Below are positions 7,999-17,512 of a DNA stretch of 64,000 nucleotides, in pieces; within the stretch, counting starts at the first letter, position 1; every line of letters begins with the position of its first letter. The position numbers were made by a program, and so were the translations under genes. The stretch comes from Collinsella sp. 4_8_47FAA. GTDB lineage: Bacteria > Actinomycetota > Coriobacteriia > Coriobacteriales > Coriobacteriaceae. Location of the stretch: NCBI RefSeq assembly GCF_000763055.1, contig NZ_KN214137.1, forward strand, positions 1 to 64,000, written 5' to 3'. The notes under the pieces were generated by a model that saw only the letters and a program-made list of their open reading frames with translations, was not told the origin of the DNA and searched no databases.

Positions 7999-8727
7999 AT
8001 GCGCCTGTTTCAGCAGACGCCCGAGGACTATTACAACGCCCCCTACGCCGAGTTTCCAGCGCTCATCCGCGGCACCGTCGTCGTAGTCATGGCCATCCTT
8101 TGGGCCTTCTCCAAGCTCATGTGGCGCTGGAAGGTCGAGGACGCCGATCTTCTGTTTGAGCGCCAGGAAGGCCGCGGCAGCGTGGTCATCTGCAACCACA
8201 CCTCGATGGCCGAGCTCTTGGGCGTGGAGACGGCGCTGTTCTTTGGGGGCCGCCGCATTCGTCCCATCTTTAAGTCCGAGTTCGCCAAGAGCAAGATTGT
8301 GCGCTGGGCCTTTAGCCGCGTTGGCGGCATCCCCGTCGAGCGTGGAACTGCCGATATGAAGTGCCTGCGCGCCGCCCAGCATGCGCTGCAGCGCGGCGAG
8401 GACGTCCTGATCTTCCCCGAGGGCACACGCATCCGCTCGCGCGAGATCAAGCCCGAGGTCCACGGCGGCTTTGCGCTCATCGCCCAGATGGGCAAGGCGC
8501 CCGTCAACCCGCTCGCCATCTGCGGCTGGTCCGACATCACGCCCGCAGGCAAAAAGCTCATGCGTCCCAAGAAGTGCTGGATCCGCGCCGGCAAGGCCGT
8601 CTCGCTTTCCGACGCACCGGCTGGGCTTAAGCGCACGGAGCGCCTGGAATGGTTTGAGTCCGAGGCCATGAACCGCGTCTACGCTATGCGAGACGAGCTG
8701 TGCGCCGAGCATCCGGGCAGGTTCTAG
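7999..8727 (+). CDS. plsC: 1-acyl-sn-glycerol-3-phosphate acyltransferase (PlsC-like)
   Basis: Membrane-associated acyltransferase that makes phosphatidic acid. One hydrophobic segment lies at about residues 20-40. The second acyltransferase block is FPEGTR (139-144). The first block, normally NHX4D, reads NHTSMAE (residues 66-72), so the catalytic dyad aspartate is replaced by glutamate (H67, E72). The change is conservative and may be tolerated. An AAAGGAGG site precedes the ATG. Its neighbours plsY and gpsA complete the glycerophospholipid entry pathway in the same gene run. Confidence 0.85.
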   Translation: MRLFQQTPEDYYNAPYAEFPALIRGTVVVVMAILWAFSKLMWRWKVEDADLLFERQEGRGSVVICNHTSMAELLGVETALFFGGRRIRPIFKSEFAKSKIVRWAFSRVGGIPVERGTADMKCLRAAQHALQRGEDVLIFPEGTRIRSREIKPEVHGGFALIAQMGKAPVNPLAICGWSDITPAGKKLMRPKKCWIRAGKAVSLSDAPAGLKRTERLEWFESEAMNRVYAMRDELCAEHPGRF

Positions 8728-8729
8728 CC

Positions 8730-9629
8730 ATGAGCGAGAACGTTACGAACACTGCCGCGACCGCGTCCGACCAGGCAACAGCGACTACCATCGAGATTGC
8801 AGCCCACGCCGGCACTTGCTACGGCGTACAGCGCGCGCTCGACATGGCGCTGGCCGCCGCGCCGCAGGCAGGGGAGAGCACTCAGGTCCATACCTTGGGT
8901 CCGCTCATCCATAACCCCATCGTGGTGCGCGAGCTTGCTGAGGCAGGCGTTGGCCTGGCCGAGACCCTGGACGACGCAGCATCGGGTACCGTGATCATCC
9001 GCGCACACGGCGTAGTGCCGCAGGTGATCGATGCTGCCCGCAAGCGCGGCCTCAACGTGGTCGATGCCACCTGCCCCTACGTGAAGAAGGTCCATGTGGC
9101 GGCCGAGCGCCTGGTGCGCAAGGGCTACCGTGTGATCGTCGTGGGCGAGCCGGGGCACCCCGAGGTCGAGGGCATTCTAGGCCACGCAGGCGACGATGCG
9201 CAGGTCGTGAGCTGTGCCGCTGACGCCAACGCCTTGTCGCTCAAGGGCAAGGTAGGCCTCGTCGTGCAGACCACCCAGACCGCGCAGAACCTCGCCGAGG
9301 TCGTGGCGGCTATCACCCCGCGCGTGCAGGAGCTGCGTGTGATCAACACCATCTGCGCCGCCACGAGTGAGCGTCAACAGGCAGCAGCCACACTTGCCAA
9401 CCGCTGCGACTGCATGGTCGTCGTGGGCGGCAAGAACTCGGGCAACACCCGCCGCCTGGCTCAAATTTGCGCAGACGCCTGCGAGCACACGCATCACATC
9501 GAGGAAGCTTCCGAGCTCCAGGGCGCGTGGTTTACCGACGCTCACCACATCGGCATCACCGCCGGAGCCTCCACCCCGCAAGAACACATCGAGCGCGCCG
9601 TCGAGCGCATCAAGGAGCTTTACCGCTAA
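8730..9629 (+). CDS. ispH: 4-hydroxy-3-methylbut-2-enyl diphosphate reductase
   Basis: Last enzyme of the MEP isoprenoid pathway, an iron-sulfur protein converting HMBPP to IPP and DMAPP. The 299-residue protein has the three cluster cysteines C30 (AGTCYGV), C115 (DATCPYV) and C209 (TICAAT), plus the GEPGHPEV motif holding the catalytic glutamate. The ATG at 8730 follows the plsC stop by 2 bp. About 20 extra N-terminal residues (Thr/Ala-rich) precede the conserved domain, so a slightly later start is possible. Confidence 0.93.
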   Translation: MSENVTNTAATASDQATATTIEIAAHAGTCYGVQRALDMALAAAPQAGESTQVHTLGPLIHNPIVVRELAEAGVGLAETLDDAASGTVIIRAHGVVPQVIDAARKRGLNVVDATCPYVKKVHVAAERLVRKGYRVIVVGEPGHPEVEGILGHAGDDAQVVSCAADANALSLKGKVGLVVQTTQTAQNLAEVVAAITPRVQELRVINTICAATSERQQAAATLANRCDCMVVVGGKNSGNTRRLAQICADACEHTHHIEEASELQGAWFTDAHHIGITAGASTPQEHIERAVERIKELYR

Positions 9630-9631
9630 CC

Positions 9632-11074
9632 ATGGACCAGACCGTACCCGCATACGCCGCCGAGGTGGCCGATTACGGGCGCAGCCGCGACCCCGAACCG
9701 GGTGAGGGCGCGCTCGTAAAGAACGTGCGTCCCGAATCGCCCGCATGGGATGTGGGTATCGAGCCGGGCATGCGCGTGCTCACGGTCAACGGCGAGCAGC
9801 TCACCGACATGATCGTGTGGCTCTGGGAGGCAGACGACGACACCGTCGACCTCGAGGTTTTCGACCCGCGCGACAACAGCGTCACCCCCGTCGAGCTCGA
9901 CCGCTTCCCGGGAGAGGACTGGGGCCTTGAGTTCGATGGCCCCATCTTCGACGGCATGCGCACCTGTGTAAACGCCTGCGTGTTCTGTTTTATGACGATG
10001 CTGCCCAAGGGCGGCCGCTCCACGCTCTACATTCGCGACGACGACTACCGCCTGAGCTTTTTGCAGGGCAACTTTGTCACGCTCACGAACCTTACCGACG
10101 AGGACGTGCAAAACGTCATCCAACGCAACATGAGCCCCATGAACGTGTCGGTCCACGCCGTGAGCCCCGATGTCCGCCGACGCATGATGGGCCGCAACGC
10201 CCAGCGCGGCATGGATGTGCTCGAGGCCATCATGGCCGCCGGCATCGAGATTCACGCGCAGATCGTGTTGTGCCCCGGCATGAACGACGGCGAGGAGCTG
10301 GAAAAGACCCTGCGCTTTTGCGAGGAGCACGAGCAAATCACAAGCCTGGGCATTGTGCCGCTCGGTTTTACCAAGCATCAGAACCGTTTTAGCTGGTCCT
10401 ACAGCGACAAGCCCGAGCTAGCACGCGAGACCATTGCCATGATCCGTCCCTACCAGGATCGTGCCTACGAACGCTTTGGCCGCCACACCTTCCAGATGAG
10501 CGACGAGTTCTATCTGGACGCCGGCATCGATCCTCCCGAGGCAGACTTTTACGACGGTTACCCGCAGTACTACGACGGCATCGGCATGATCCGCTCGTAT
10601 CTGGACGAGACCGACGACGTGCTGACTACCGACGCCGAGCGTCTGGCCCGCGTCCGCGAGGCCGTCGCCGCCCGCAACCAGCGGCTTCTATGTCTCTCAG
10701 GCGCCAGCGCACGCGACACCGTGGCGCGCTTTGTGGAGTCGCCGTATGGTCTCGCCGGCACCGTCACAGCCATCAAGAACCGCTACTTTGGCGGCAATGT
10801 GGACGTGACCGGCCTCATCGTCGCGTGTGACATCTTGGAGCAGCTGCCCCAAGACCTGTCGGGGGTTATGCTCTTTGTGCCTAAGCTCATGTTCAACGCT
10901 GACGGCATGACGCTTGACGAGTATCATCGTGACGATTTACTCGCAAGCCTTACCAGTCGCGGCGCCGAGGTTCATGTGGTGTCGACCATGCCGCATGAGC
11001 TGCTCGATACCCTGGAACACATCCTTGGCATTGTGCCCGCAGACTCTAACACTTCCACTGACCCTACCCATTAA
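9632..11074 (+). CDS. DUF512 protein with PDZ and radical-SAM-like core
   Basis: A 480-residue protein: an N-terminal PDZ-like domain (about residues 25-90), a radical SAM-type core with C-x3-C-x2-C at C112, C116 and C119 (CVNACVFC), then the DUF512 C-terminal domain (from about 290). These proteins occur in Clostridia, Coriobacteria and Cyanobacteria, often next to der, as here; their reaction is unknown. The start at 9632 lies 2 bp after ispH. The location immediately before der and plsY matches the conserved neighbourhood. Confidence 0.85.
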   Translation: MDQTVPAYAAEVADYGRSRDPEPGEGALVKNVRPESPAWDVGIEPGMRVLTVNGEQLTDMIVWLWEADDDTVDLEVFDPRDNSVTPVELDRFPGEDWGLEFDGPIFDGMRTCVNACVFCFMTMLPKGGRSTLYIRDDDYRLSFLQGNFVTLTNLTDEDVQNVIQRNMSPMNVSVHAVSPDVRRRMMGRNAQRGMDVLEAIMAAGIEIHAQIVLCPGMNDGEELEKTLRFCEEHEQITSLGIVPLGFTKHQNRFSWSYSDKPELARETIAMIRPYQDRAYERFGRHTFQMSDEFYLDAGIDPPEADFYDGYPQYYDGIGMIRSYLDETDDVLTTDAERLARVREAVAARNQRLLCLSGASARDTVARFVESPYGLAGTVTAIKNRYFGGNVDVTGLIVACDILEQLPQDLSGVMLFVPKLMFNADGMTLDEYHRDDLLASLTSRGAEVHVVSTMPHELLDTLEHILGIVPADSNTSTDPTH

Positions 11075-11084
11075 AGGAGAGCAG

Positions 11085-12419
11085 ATGAAACCTATCGTCG
11101 CCGTCGTCGGACGCCCCAACGTGGGCAAGTCCACGCTCGTTAACCGCCTGGCCCAGACCTCGGACGCCATCGTCCACGAGTCCCGCGGCGTCACGCGCGA
11201 CCGCTCGTATCACACGGCCGATTGGAACGGCCGCGAGTTCACCATCGTCGACACGGGCGGTATCGAGCCGCTCAAGAGCGATGACGTCTTCGCCACGTCC
11301 ATTCGCGACCAGGCCCTCGCCGCCGCCGAGGAAGCCGCCGTCATCCTGTTTGTGGTCGACGGCCGCACCGGCGTTACCGAGGAGGACGAGTCGGTCGCTC
11401 GCATGCTCAAGCGCTGCGACAAGCCGGTCTTTCTGCTGGTGAACAAGCTCGACAACCCCGATCGCGAGAACGACAGCATCTGGGAGTTCTATTCGCTCGG
11501 CATCGGCGAGCCCACGCCGCTCTCGGCCCTGCACGGCCACGGCACGGGCGACCTGCTCGACGACATCGTGGCCCTGCTTCCCGAGGAAGAGGACGAAGTC
11601 GCCGACGAGTTCCCCGACGCGCTGAACGTCGCCATCATCGGCCGCCCCAACGCCGGTAAGTCTTCGCTGTTCAACCGCATCCTGGGCGCCGACCGCTCCA
11701 TCGTGTCCAACATTGCCGGCACCACGCGCGACGCCATCGACACGGTCGTCGAGCGCAACGGCAAGCACTACCGCATGGTCGACACCGCGGGCATTCGCAA
11801 GAAGAGCACCGTGTACGAGAACATCGAGTACTACTCCATGGTTCGCGGCCTGCGCGCCATCGACCGCGCCGACGTGGCGCTGCTCGTCGTCGACGCCTCC
11901 GTGGGCGTTACCGAGCAGGACCAGAAGGTCATGGGTCTTGCCATCGAGCGCGGCTGCGCCATCGTTGTGCTGCTCAACAAGTGGGATCTGCTCGACGATG
12001 ACCGTAAGCGCGAGGCCTGCATGGAGACCATCGACCGCCGTCTGGGCGTCATGGCTCCCTGGGCCCAGTACCTGCGCATCTCTGCCCTCACTGGCCGCAG
12101 CGTCGAGAAGATCTGGGCGATGGTCGACGCCGCCGAAAAGACGCGCTCGCAAAAGATCAGCACCTCGCGCCTCAACACGTTCCTCACCGATCTGCGCGAG
12201 TTCGGTCATACCGTGGTGGACGGCAAGCGCCGCCTGCGCATGCACTACGTGACCCAGACGGGCGTCAACCCGCCGACGTTCACGTTCTTCGTCAACCACA
12301 GCGATCTGGTCAACGACACCTATCAGCGCTACATCGAGAACCGCATGCGCTCGACCTTCGATTTTGCCGGCACGCCCATTCGACTCTTCTTTAGGAAGAA
12401 GGAGCAAAAGGATGCATAA
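11085..12419 (+). CDS. der: Ribosome biogenesis GTPase Der
   Basis: Double GTPase needed for 50S subunit maturation. The 444-residue protein has two G domains with P-loops GRPNVGKS (residues 8-15) and GRPNAGKS (about 186-193), each followed by DTAG-type G3 and NKxD motifs, then a C-terminal KH-like domain. AAAGGAGAGC precedes the ATG at 11085. The stop overlaps the plsY start by 8 nt. Confidence 0.95.
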   Translation: MKPIVAVVGRPNVGKSTLVNRLAQTSDAIVHESRGVTRDRSYHTADWNGREFTIVDTGGIEPLKSDDVFATSIRDQALAAAEEAAVILFVVDGRTGVTEEDESVARMLKRCDKPVFLLVNKLDNPDRENDSIWEFYSLGIGEPTPLSALHGHGTGDLLDDIVALLPEEEDEVADEFPDALNVAIIGRPNAGKSSLFNRILGADRSIVSNIAGTTRDAIDTVVERNGKHYRMVDTAGIRKKSTVYENIEYYSMVRGLRAIDRADVALLVVDASVGVTEQDQKVMGLAIERGCAIVVLLNKWDLLDDDRKREACMETIDRRLGVMAPWAQYLRISALTGRSVEKIWAMVDAAEKTRSQKISTSRLNTFLTDLREFGHTVVDGKRRLRMHYVTQTGVNPPTFTFFVNHSDLVNDTYQRYIENRMRSTFDFAGTPIRLFFRKKEQKDA

Positions 12420-13095
12420 TCCGATTCTGCTGACCGCCATCTGCGCCGTGGTCTCGTTCTTTATCGGGGCGATTCCGTTTGGCCTGATTCTGGGCCGCGT
12501 GTTCAACCACACCGACATTCGCAAGGCGGGCTCCGGTAACATCGGCACCACCAACGCCCTGCGTGTGGCCGGCCCCAAGGTGGCCGCGCTCACGCTGCTG
12601 CTCGACTGCCTTAAGGGCGCCATCTGCGTCCTTATCGCGCGTCCGCTCATTGCCGACTTGGGCTATGGCTTCCCCGTGAGCATTATGGCCCCCGGCGCCG
12701 CCGGCGACTGGATGCTCGGCGTCATCTGCCTGGCAGCCGTGTGGGGCCATATCTTCTCGCCCTATCTCAACTTCCACGGCGGCAAGGGTATCGCGGTTGG
12801 TCTGGGCGTCATCCTCGCTTGGTACTGGCCTATTGGCCTGTCGCTGCTGGGCATGTTTATCGTGGCCGTCGCCATCACCAAGTTCGTGTCGGTGGGCTCG
12901 CTCGCCGCGGCCATCGGTCTTCCCATTGCCGTCTGCGCGGTCTTTCCGTACAGCAGCCTGGGACTTAAGTTTTGCATGGCGCTGATCGGCATCACCGTGG
13001 TGTGGGCCCATCGTGCGAACATCAAAAAACTCATGACGGGTAAGGAGTCCAAGCTCTCGTTTACCAAGCGCGTCACCGAGCCCGACGATAAGTAG
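12412..13095 (+). CDS. plsY: Acyl-phosphate:glycerol-3-phosphate acyltransferase
   Basis: Integral membrane enzyme making lysophosphatidate from acyl-phosphate. The 227-residue protein has the family motifs GSGNIGTTN (about residues 41-49) and FHGGKGIA, and several membrane helices. The ATG at 12412 sits inside the end of der, preceded by AAGGAG. With plsC and gpsA it forms the phosphatidic acid pathway of this operon. Confidence 0.93.
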   Translation: MHNPILLTAICAVVSFFIGAIPFGLILGRVFNHTDIRKAGSGNIGTTNALRVAGPKVAALTLLLDCLKGAICVLIARPLIADLGYGFPVSIMAPGAAGDWMLGVICLAAVWGHIFSPYLNFHGGKGIAVGLGVILAWYWPIGLSLLGMFIVAVAITKFVSVGSLAAAIGLPIAVCAVFPYSSLGLKFCMALIGITVVWAHRANIKKLMTGKESKLSFTKRVTEPDDK

Positions 13096-13104
13096 GAGAG
13101 AGTC

Positions 13105-14112
13105 ATGAATGTTGCGCTGATTGGCTCCGGCTCCTGGGGAACCGCCGTCGCCGGCCTTGCCGCCGCGCGAGCCGAGCGCGTGACCATGTGGGCCCATAGC
13201 GAGCAGACGGCCGCCGGCATCAATGGCGAGCACCGCAACCCCCGCTACCTTGTGGGCTACGAGCTGCCCGGCAACGTCGTCGCCACGACCGAGCTCGTGC
13301 AGGCGCTCGACGGCGCCGAGGCCATCATCTTTGCCGTTCCTTCGACGCACCTTCGCAGCGTGTGCCACCAGGCCGCGCCCTTTATCGCCGCCGATACCCC
13401 GGTGCTCTGCCTCACCAAGGGCATTGAGCCCGAGTCCGGCCTGCTCATGAGCGAGGTCATCGCCAGCGAGATCGGCAACGAGGCGCGCGTGGCGACCCTC
13501 TCGGGCCCCAACCATGCCGAGGAGATTTGCCGCGGCGGACTTTCTGCCGCCGTCATCGCCAGCGAAGACCCACAGGTAGGGGAGACCTTTAAGGACCTGC
13601 TCCTATCCACGGCCTTCCGCATCTACCTGTCGCAGGACATGACCGGCGTCGAGGTTTGCGGCGCCATGAAAAACGTCATCGCCATCGTGTGTGGCATTTC
13701 CGCCGGTTCCGGCGCGGGCGACAACACGCTCGCCCTCATCATGACGCGTGGTCTGGCCGAGATCAGCCGTCTGGTACACGCCCGCGGCGGTCAAGCTATG
13801 ACCTGCATGGGACTTGCCGGCATGGGCGACCTCATCGCCACCTGCACCTCGGAGCATTCGCGCAACCGCACCTTTGGCTACGAGTTTGCCCACGGCGTGT
13901 CGCTCGACGAGTACCAGACGCGCACGCATATGGTTGTCGAGGGCGCCGTCGCGGCCCGCAGCGTGAGCGAGCTTGCCCGTTCACTGGGCGTAGACATTCC
14001 GCTCACCTTTGCCGTGGAGCAAACGCTCTACAACGGTGTTACTTTGGATAGGGCGCTCGAGATTCTTACCGATCGCGTCCCTTCTCAAGAGTTCTACGGA
14101 CTCACCGACTAG
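13105..14112 (+). CDS. gpsA: Glycerol-3-phosphate dehydrogenase [NAD(P)+]
   Basis: Makes sn-glycerol 3-phosphate from DHAP, supplying PlsY. The 335-residue protein starts with the Rossmann motif GSGSWGTA (residues 7-14) and has the C-terminal substrate-binding half with GLAGMGDLIATCTS. TAGGAGAG lies before the ATG. The plsY-gpsA pairing supports the assignment. Confidence 0.95.
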   Translation: MNVALIGSGSWGTAVAGLAAARAERVTMWAHSEQTAAGINGEHRNPRYLVGYELPGNVVATTELVQALDGAEAIIFAVPSTHLRSVCHQAAPFIAADTPVLCLTKGIEPESGLLMSEVIASEIGNEARVATLSGPNHAEEICRGGLSAAVIASEDPQVGETFKDLLLSTAFRIYLSQDMTGVEVCGAMKNVIAIVCGISAGSGAGDNTLALIMTRGLAEISRLVHARGGQAMTCMGLAGMGDLIATCTSEHSRNRTFGYEFAHGVSLDEYQTRTHMVVEGAVAARSVSELARSLGVDIPLTFAVEQTLYNGVTLDRALEILTDRVPSQEFYGLTD

Positions 14113-14130
14113 CGCAGAAAGGCTTCTACC

Positions 14131-14802
14131 ATGGGTTCCATCAAAATCGCTCCGTCTGTCCTTTCGGCCGACATGGCCAACCTCAAGGGCGAACTCGACA
14201 AGATCGCCGGTGCCGACTACGTGCACTTCGACGTCATGGACGGCCACTTTACCGGCAACCTCACCTTTGGCGTCGACATCCTTAAGGCCGTCAAGCGCTC
14301 CACCGATGTACCGGTCGACGCACACCTGATGGTGTCGAACCCCGACGAGACGGTCGATTGGTACGCCGACGCCGGTGCCGACATGATCACCGTGCACTAC
14401 GAGGCCTCCACGCACCTGCACCGCACGCTCACGCACCTGCAGCAGCGCGGCGTCAAGGCCGGCGTGGTGCTCAACCCCGCCACCCCCGTGTGCGTACTCG
14501 AGAGCATCATCGACGTTGTCGACATGGTGCTGCTGATGAGCGTGAACCCCGGCTTTGGCGGCCAGAGCTTTATCCCGGGCACTCTGCCTAAGCTGCACGA
14601 GCTCAAAGCCATGTGCGAGCGCCACGGCGTGTCGCCCCTGATCGAGGTCGATGGCGGTATCTCTTCCAAGAACATCGCCGAGGTCGTCAAGGCCGGCGCC
14701 AACGTGCTCGTAGCCGGCTCCGCCGTATTTAAGTCCGAAGATCCCGCCGCCGAGGTTGCGCTGCTGCAGAAGCTGGGCAACGAGGCTGCACAGGAGGCAT
14801 AA
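14131..14802 (+). CDS. rpe: Ribulose-phosphate 3-epimerase
   Basis: Interconverts ribulose 5-phosphate and xylulose 5-phosphate. The 223-residue TIM barrel shows the family signatures HFDVMDGHF, HLMVSNPDE, MSVNPGFGGQSF and EVDGGIS in order. It begins 18 bp after gpsA with AGAAAGG upstream. Confidence 0.95.
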   Translation: MGSIKIAPSVLSADMANLKGELDKIAGADYVHFDVMDGHFTGNLTFGVDILKAVKRSTDVPVDAHLMVSNPDETVDWYADAGADMITVHYEASTHLHRTLTHLQQRGVKAGVVLNPATPVCVLESIIDVVDMVLLMSVNPGFGGQSFIPGTLPKLHELKAMCERHGVSPLIEVDGGISSKNIAEVVKAGANVLVAGSAVFKSEDPAAEVALLQKLGNEAAQEA

Positions 14803-14808
14803 ACCCTT

Positions 14809-15987
14809 ATGACCGCAGGTCAAAACCGCATACCCGTGAATCTTGACTATGCCGCCTCGACGCCCATGCGCGCCGAGGCGCTCCTTGCGCAGCGCGAATA
14901 TGACGACAGCGAGCTTGCCGGCGTCAACCCCAACTCGCTGCATTCGCTCGGCCGCAAGGCCGCCGCGCGCCTGGAGGTGGCACGTCGCGAGATTGCCCGT
15001 AGCTTTGGCGCGCGCGTTCGCCCGTCCGAGATCATCCTTACCAACGGCGGCACCGAGGCCAACCAGCTGGCGCTCCTCGGTCTTGCCGAGGGCGCTCGTC
15101 AGCGCGACCGCAAGCGTAACCGCGTTATCGTATCCGCCATCGAGCACGATTCGATCCTGGACAACCTGCCGCTGCTGCGCGCCGCCGGCTTTACCGTCGA
15201 CCTAGTGCAGCCCTGCCGTGCGGGCTACATCGAGCTTGCCGCGCTGAGCGACTTGCTCGGCGACGACGTCGCGCTCGTGAGTATCATGGTCGCCAACAAC
15301 GAGACCGGCGTGGTGCAGCCTATCCGCGAGCTTGCCGCGGCTGCGCACACCGCAGGCGCCCTGTTCCACACCGATGCCATCCAGGGCTATCTGCATATTC
15401 CGCTCGATGCCGCCGAGCTGGGTGTCGACGCCATGTCCGTCGCCGCCCACAAGATTGGCGGTCCCGTTGCCTCCGGCGCGCTCTACGTTAAGACTCGCAC
15501 GCCGCTGCGCCCCCGCATCTTTGGCGGCGGACAGGAAGCCGGACGTCGCGCCGGTACGCAGGACCTGCGCACGCAGCTGGCCTTTGCTGCTGCCGCCCGT
15601 ACGCTGGTGCCCCATGTGGCCCATGAGCGCGAGAAGCTGCAAGCCCTTTCTGACAAGCTCTACGCCACGCTTACGGCCCATCCGCGCATTCACGCCACCA
15701 TGGGCGACTACGCGCAGGCAGATCGTCTGCCGGGTATGGTTTCGATCTACGTCGACGGCATAGACTCCGAGGAGCTCATCATCAAGCTCGACGCCGCCGG
15801 TTTTGAGGTGTCGGCCGGATCGGCTTGCTCGAGCGGCAGCATGGACCCGAGTCACGTGCTCAGCGCCATGGGCATTGGTCGCGAGCAGGCGCTGGGCGCA
15901 CTGCGTATTTCCTTCGATGACCGCGTGAACCCGAGCGATCTGGACGAGTTCGCCCGGACGCTGCTCTCGATCGTGTGTGCCGCATGA
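14809..15987 (+). CDS. Cysteine desulfurase (NifS/IscS class)
   Basis: PLP enzyme that removes sulfur from cysteine for Fe-S clusters or tRNA thiolation. The 392-residue protein has the PLP lysine K215 (AAHKIGGP), the persulfide cysteine C340 (SAGSACSSGS) in the class I loop, and the NETGVVQP motif. No IscU/NifU scaffold is next to it, so the acceptor is unknown. AGGAGG ends 12 bases before the ATG. Its TGA overlaps the next ATG by 4 nt. Confidence 0.9.
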   Translation: MTAGQNRIPVNLDYAASTPMRAEALLAQREYDDSELAGVNPNSLHSLGRKAAARLEVARREIARSFGARVRPSEIILTNGGTEANQLALLGLAEGARQRDRKRNRVIVSAIEHDSILDNLPLLRAAGFTVDLVQPCRAGYIELAALSDLLGDDVALVSIMVANNETGVVQPIRELAAAAHTAGALFHTDAIQGYLHIPLDAAELGVDAMSVAAHKIGGPVASGALYVKTRTPLRPRIFGGGQEAGRRAGTQDLRTQLAFAAAARTLVPHVAHEREKLQALSDKLYATLTAHPRIHATMGDYAQADRLPGMVSIYVDGIDSEELIIKLDAAGFEVSAGSACSSGSMDPSHVLSAMGIGREQALGALRISFDDRVNPSDLDEFARTLLSIVCAA

Positions 15988-16793
15988 TCGTCGCCGAGCT
16001 TGAGCGCGCGCTGCTGGCACGCTATCCCAAAGCGGACGCCGAGGGCTGGGATCACGTAGGACTCTCCGTTGGCGATCCGGCCGCGGAGATCACCGGCGTT
16101 GCCTGCGCACTCGATGCGACCGTGGCTAACGCTCGCCGCGCCCAAGAAGCCGGCGCCAACGTGCTGCTGACGCATCATCCCATATACATCAAGGCACCCG
16201 AGGCCTTTTGTCCGGCGGATGCCACACGACCCCAGTGCAGCGCGGCCCTCTACGAGGCTGCCCGCTGCGGCGTGAGCATTATTTCGCTCCACACCAATCT
16301 GGACCGCTCGCACGAGGCGCGTGCCTGCCTAAGTGAGCTGCTGGACGCCGTGCCCGTGAGCTCGCTGGAGCACGTAGACGACCCCGAGTCGACCGGCCTT
16401 GGCGCGCTTGCGACGCTCAACGACCCGTGCACGCTGCGCGATCTTGCCGCCCGTGCTGCCACGGCCTTCGGAAGCGACCCGCGTGTATGGGGCGATGCCG
16501 AGCGCTCGTGCCGCACCGTCGCCATTCTGGGCGGCTCCCTCGGTGACTTTGGCGAACTTGCCATCGCCGCCGGTGCGGATGTTGTCGTGACGGGCGAGGC
16601 AGGCTATCACGTGGCGCAGGACCTTGCCTTGCGTGGGCTACCGGTGATCTTGCTCGGCCACGACCGCTCCGAGGAGCCGTTCGTTGATATATTGATGAAC
16701 TCTGCAGTTGACGCCGGGGTCGACCCCCGTCATGCGATTAAAATACTGAACCCTTGCCAATGGTGGACTGTGACAAAAGGAGAGAACTTATGA
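15984..16793 (+). CDS. Nif3-like dinuclear metal centre protein
   Basis: A 269-residue member of the Nif3/YbgI/YqfO family of toroidal proteins with a two-metal site; function unresolved, some members reported as GTP cyclohydrolase-like. The metal-ligand motifs LLTHHPIY (about 59-66), HTNLD and the late GEAGYH are present. I chose ATG 15984, giving an ATGA overlap with the upstream gene. It overlaps the zinc-ribbon gene in the same way, and this Nif3/zinc-ribbon pairing is widespread in bacteria. Confidence 0.85.
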   Translation: MIVAELERALLARYPKADAEGWDHVGLSVGDPAAEITGVACALDATVANARRAQEAGANVLLTHHPIYIKAPEAFCPADATRPQCSAALYEAARCGVSIISLHTNLDRSHEARACLSELLDAVPVSSLEHVDDPESTGLGALATLNDPCTLRDLAARAATAFGSDPRVWGDAERSCRTVAILGGSLGDFGELAIAAGADVVVTGEAGYHVAQDLALRGLPVILLGHDRSEEPFVDILMNSAVDAGVDPRHAIKILNPCQWWTVTKGENL

Positions 16794-17509
16794 GCGCCGG
16801 CGCTACGCTACTCAAGCTGCAACAGATCGATTTGGAGCTCGCCCGCAACAAGAGTGAACTTGCCAATATGCCGGAGCTCAAGGAGCTCGCTTCCAAGCGT
16901 AAGACCTACGTTAAGCTCAAAGCCGAGATGACCAAGCTCTACGCCCAGCGCAAGGACCTGGACATTGAGCTCGACGATCTCAACACCACCGAGATTCAGA
17001 CCAACAACGCCATTGAGGCTGCCAAGAAGCGCCACGTCGACGGTTCCGACTACCGTGAGGTTCAGGACCTGGAGAATGAACTCGCAACCCTGGCCAAGCG
17101 TCTGGACAAGATTGAGCACACCCGCAAGGACGTCGTTGTCGCCCATAAGGAGGCGCTCGACCGCGAGGCCCGCGCACAGGCAATTATCGCCAAGTTCGAG
17201 GAGGGCGTGAAGGCCGATACCAAGGCCGCCCGCGCTAAGGCTGCCGACCTGCAGGCTCAGATTGACGCCGCCACTAAGGAACGCACCGCGCTTGCCGCCA
17301 CGCTGCCGGCCGACGTGCTCACCGACTACGAGCGTCTGCTCAAGCAGTTCCGCGGCCTGGCCGTCGAGACCATCCAGGGCAACATCCCCACAGTCTGCCA
17401 CACCGCGCTGCAGGCATCGTCCATGAGCGACCTCAACCACGACGGTAGCGAGATTACGCACTGCCCGTACTGCCACCGCCTCCTGGTACTCCCGAGCAAG
17501 GAAGCTTAA
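16790..17509 (+). CDS. Coiled-coil zinc-ribbon protein (COG1579 type)
   Basis: A 239-residue protein: a long antiparallel coiled coil (about residues 5-185) with Lys/Glu heptads, then a C-terminal zinc ribbon. The family usually ends with two CxxC knuckles; here the second is intact (C225-P-Y-C228) but the first has a single cysteine, C203 (TVCHTAL), so one ligand is missing or replaced by H204. The start is fixed by AAAAGGAGAG and an ATGA overlap with the Nif3-like gene. Role unknown. Confidence 0.82.
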   Translation: MSAGATLLKLQQIDLELARNKSELANMPELKELASKRKTYVKLKAEMTKLYAQRKDLDIELDDLNTTEIQTNNAIEAAKKRHVDGSDYREVQDLENELATLAKRLDKIEHTRKDVVVAHKEALDREARAQAIIAKFEEGVKADTKAARAKAADLQAQIDAATKERTALAATLPADVLTDYERLLKQFRGLAVETIQGNIPTVCHTALQASSMSDLNHDGSEITHCPYCHRLLVLPSKEA

Positions 17510-17512
17510 ACG

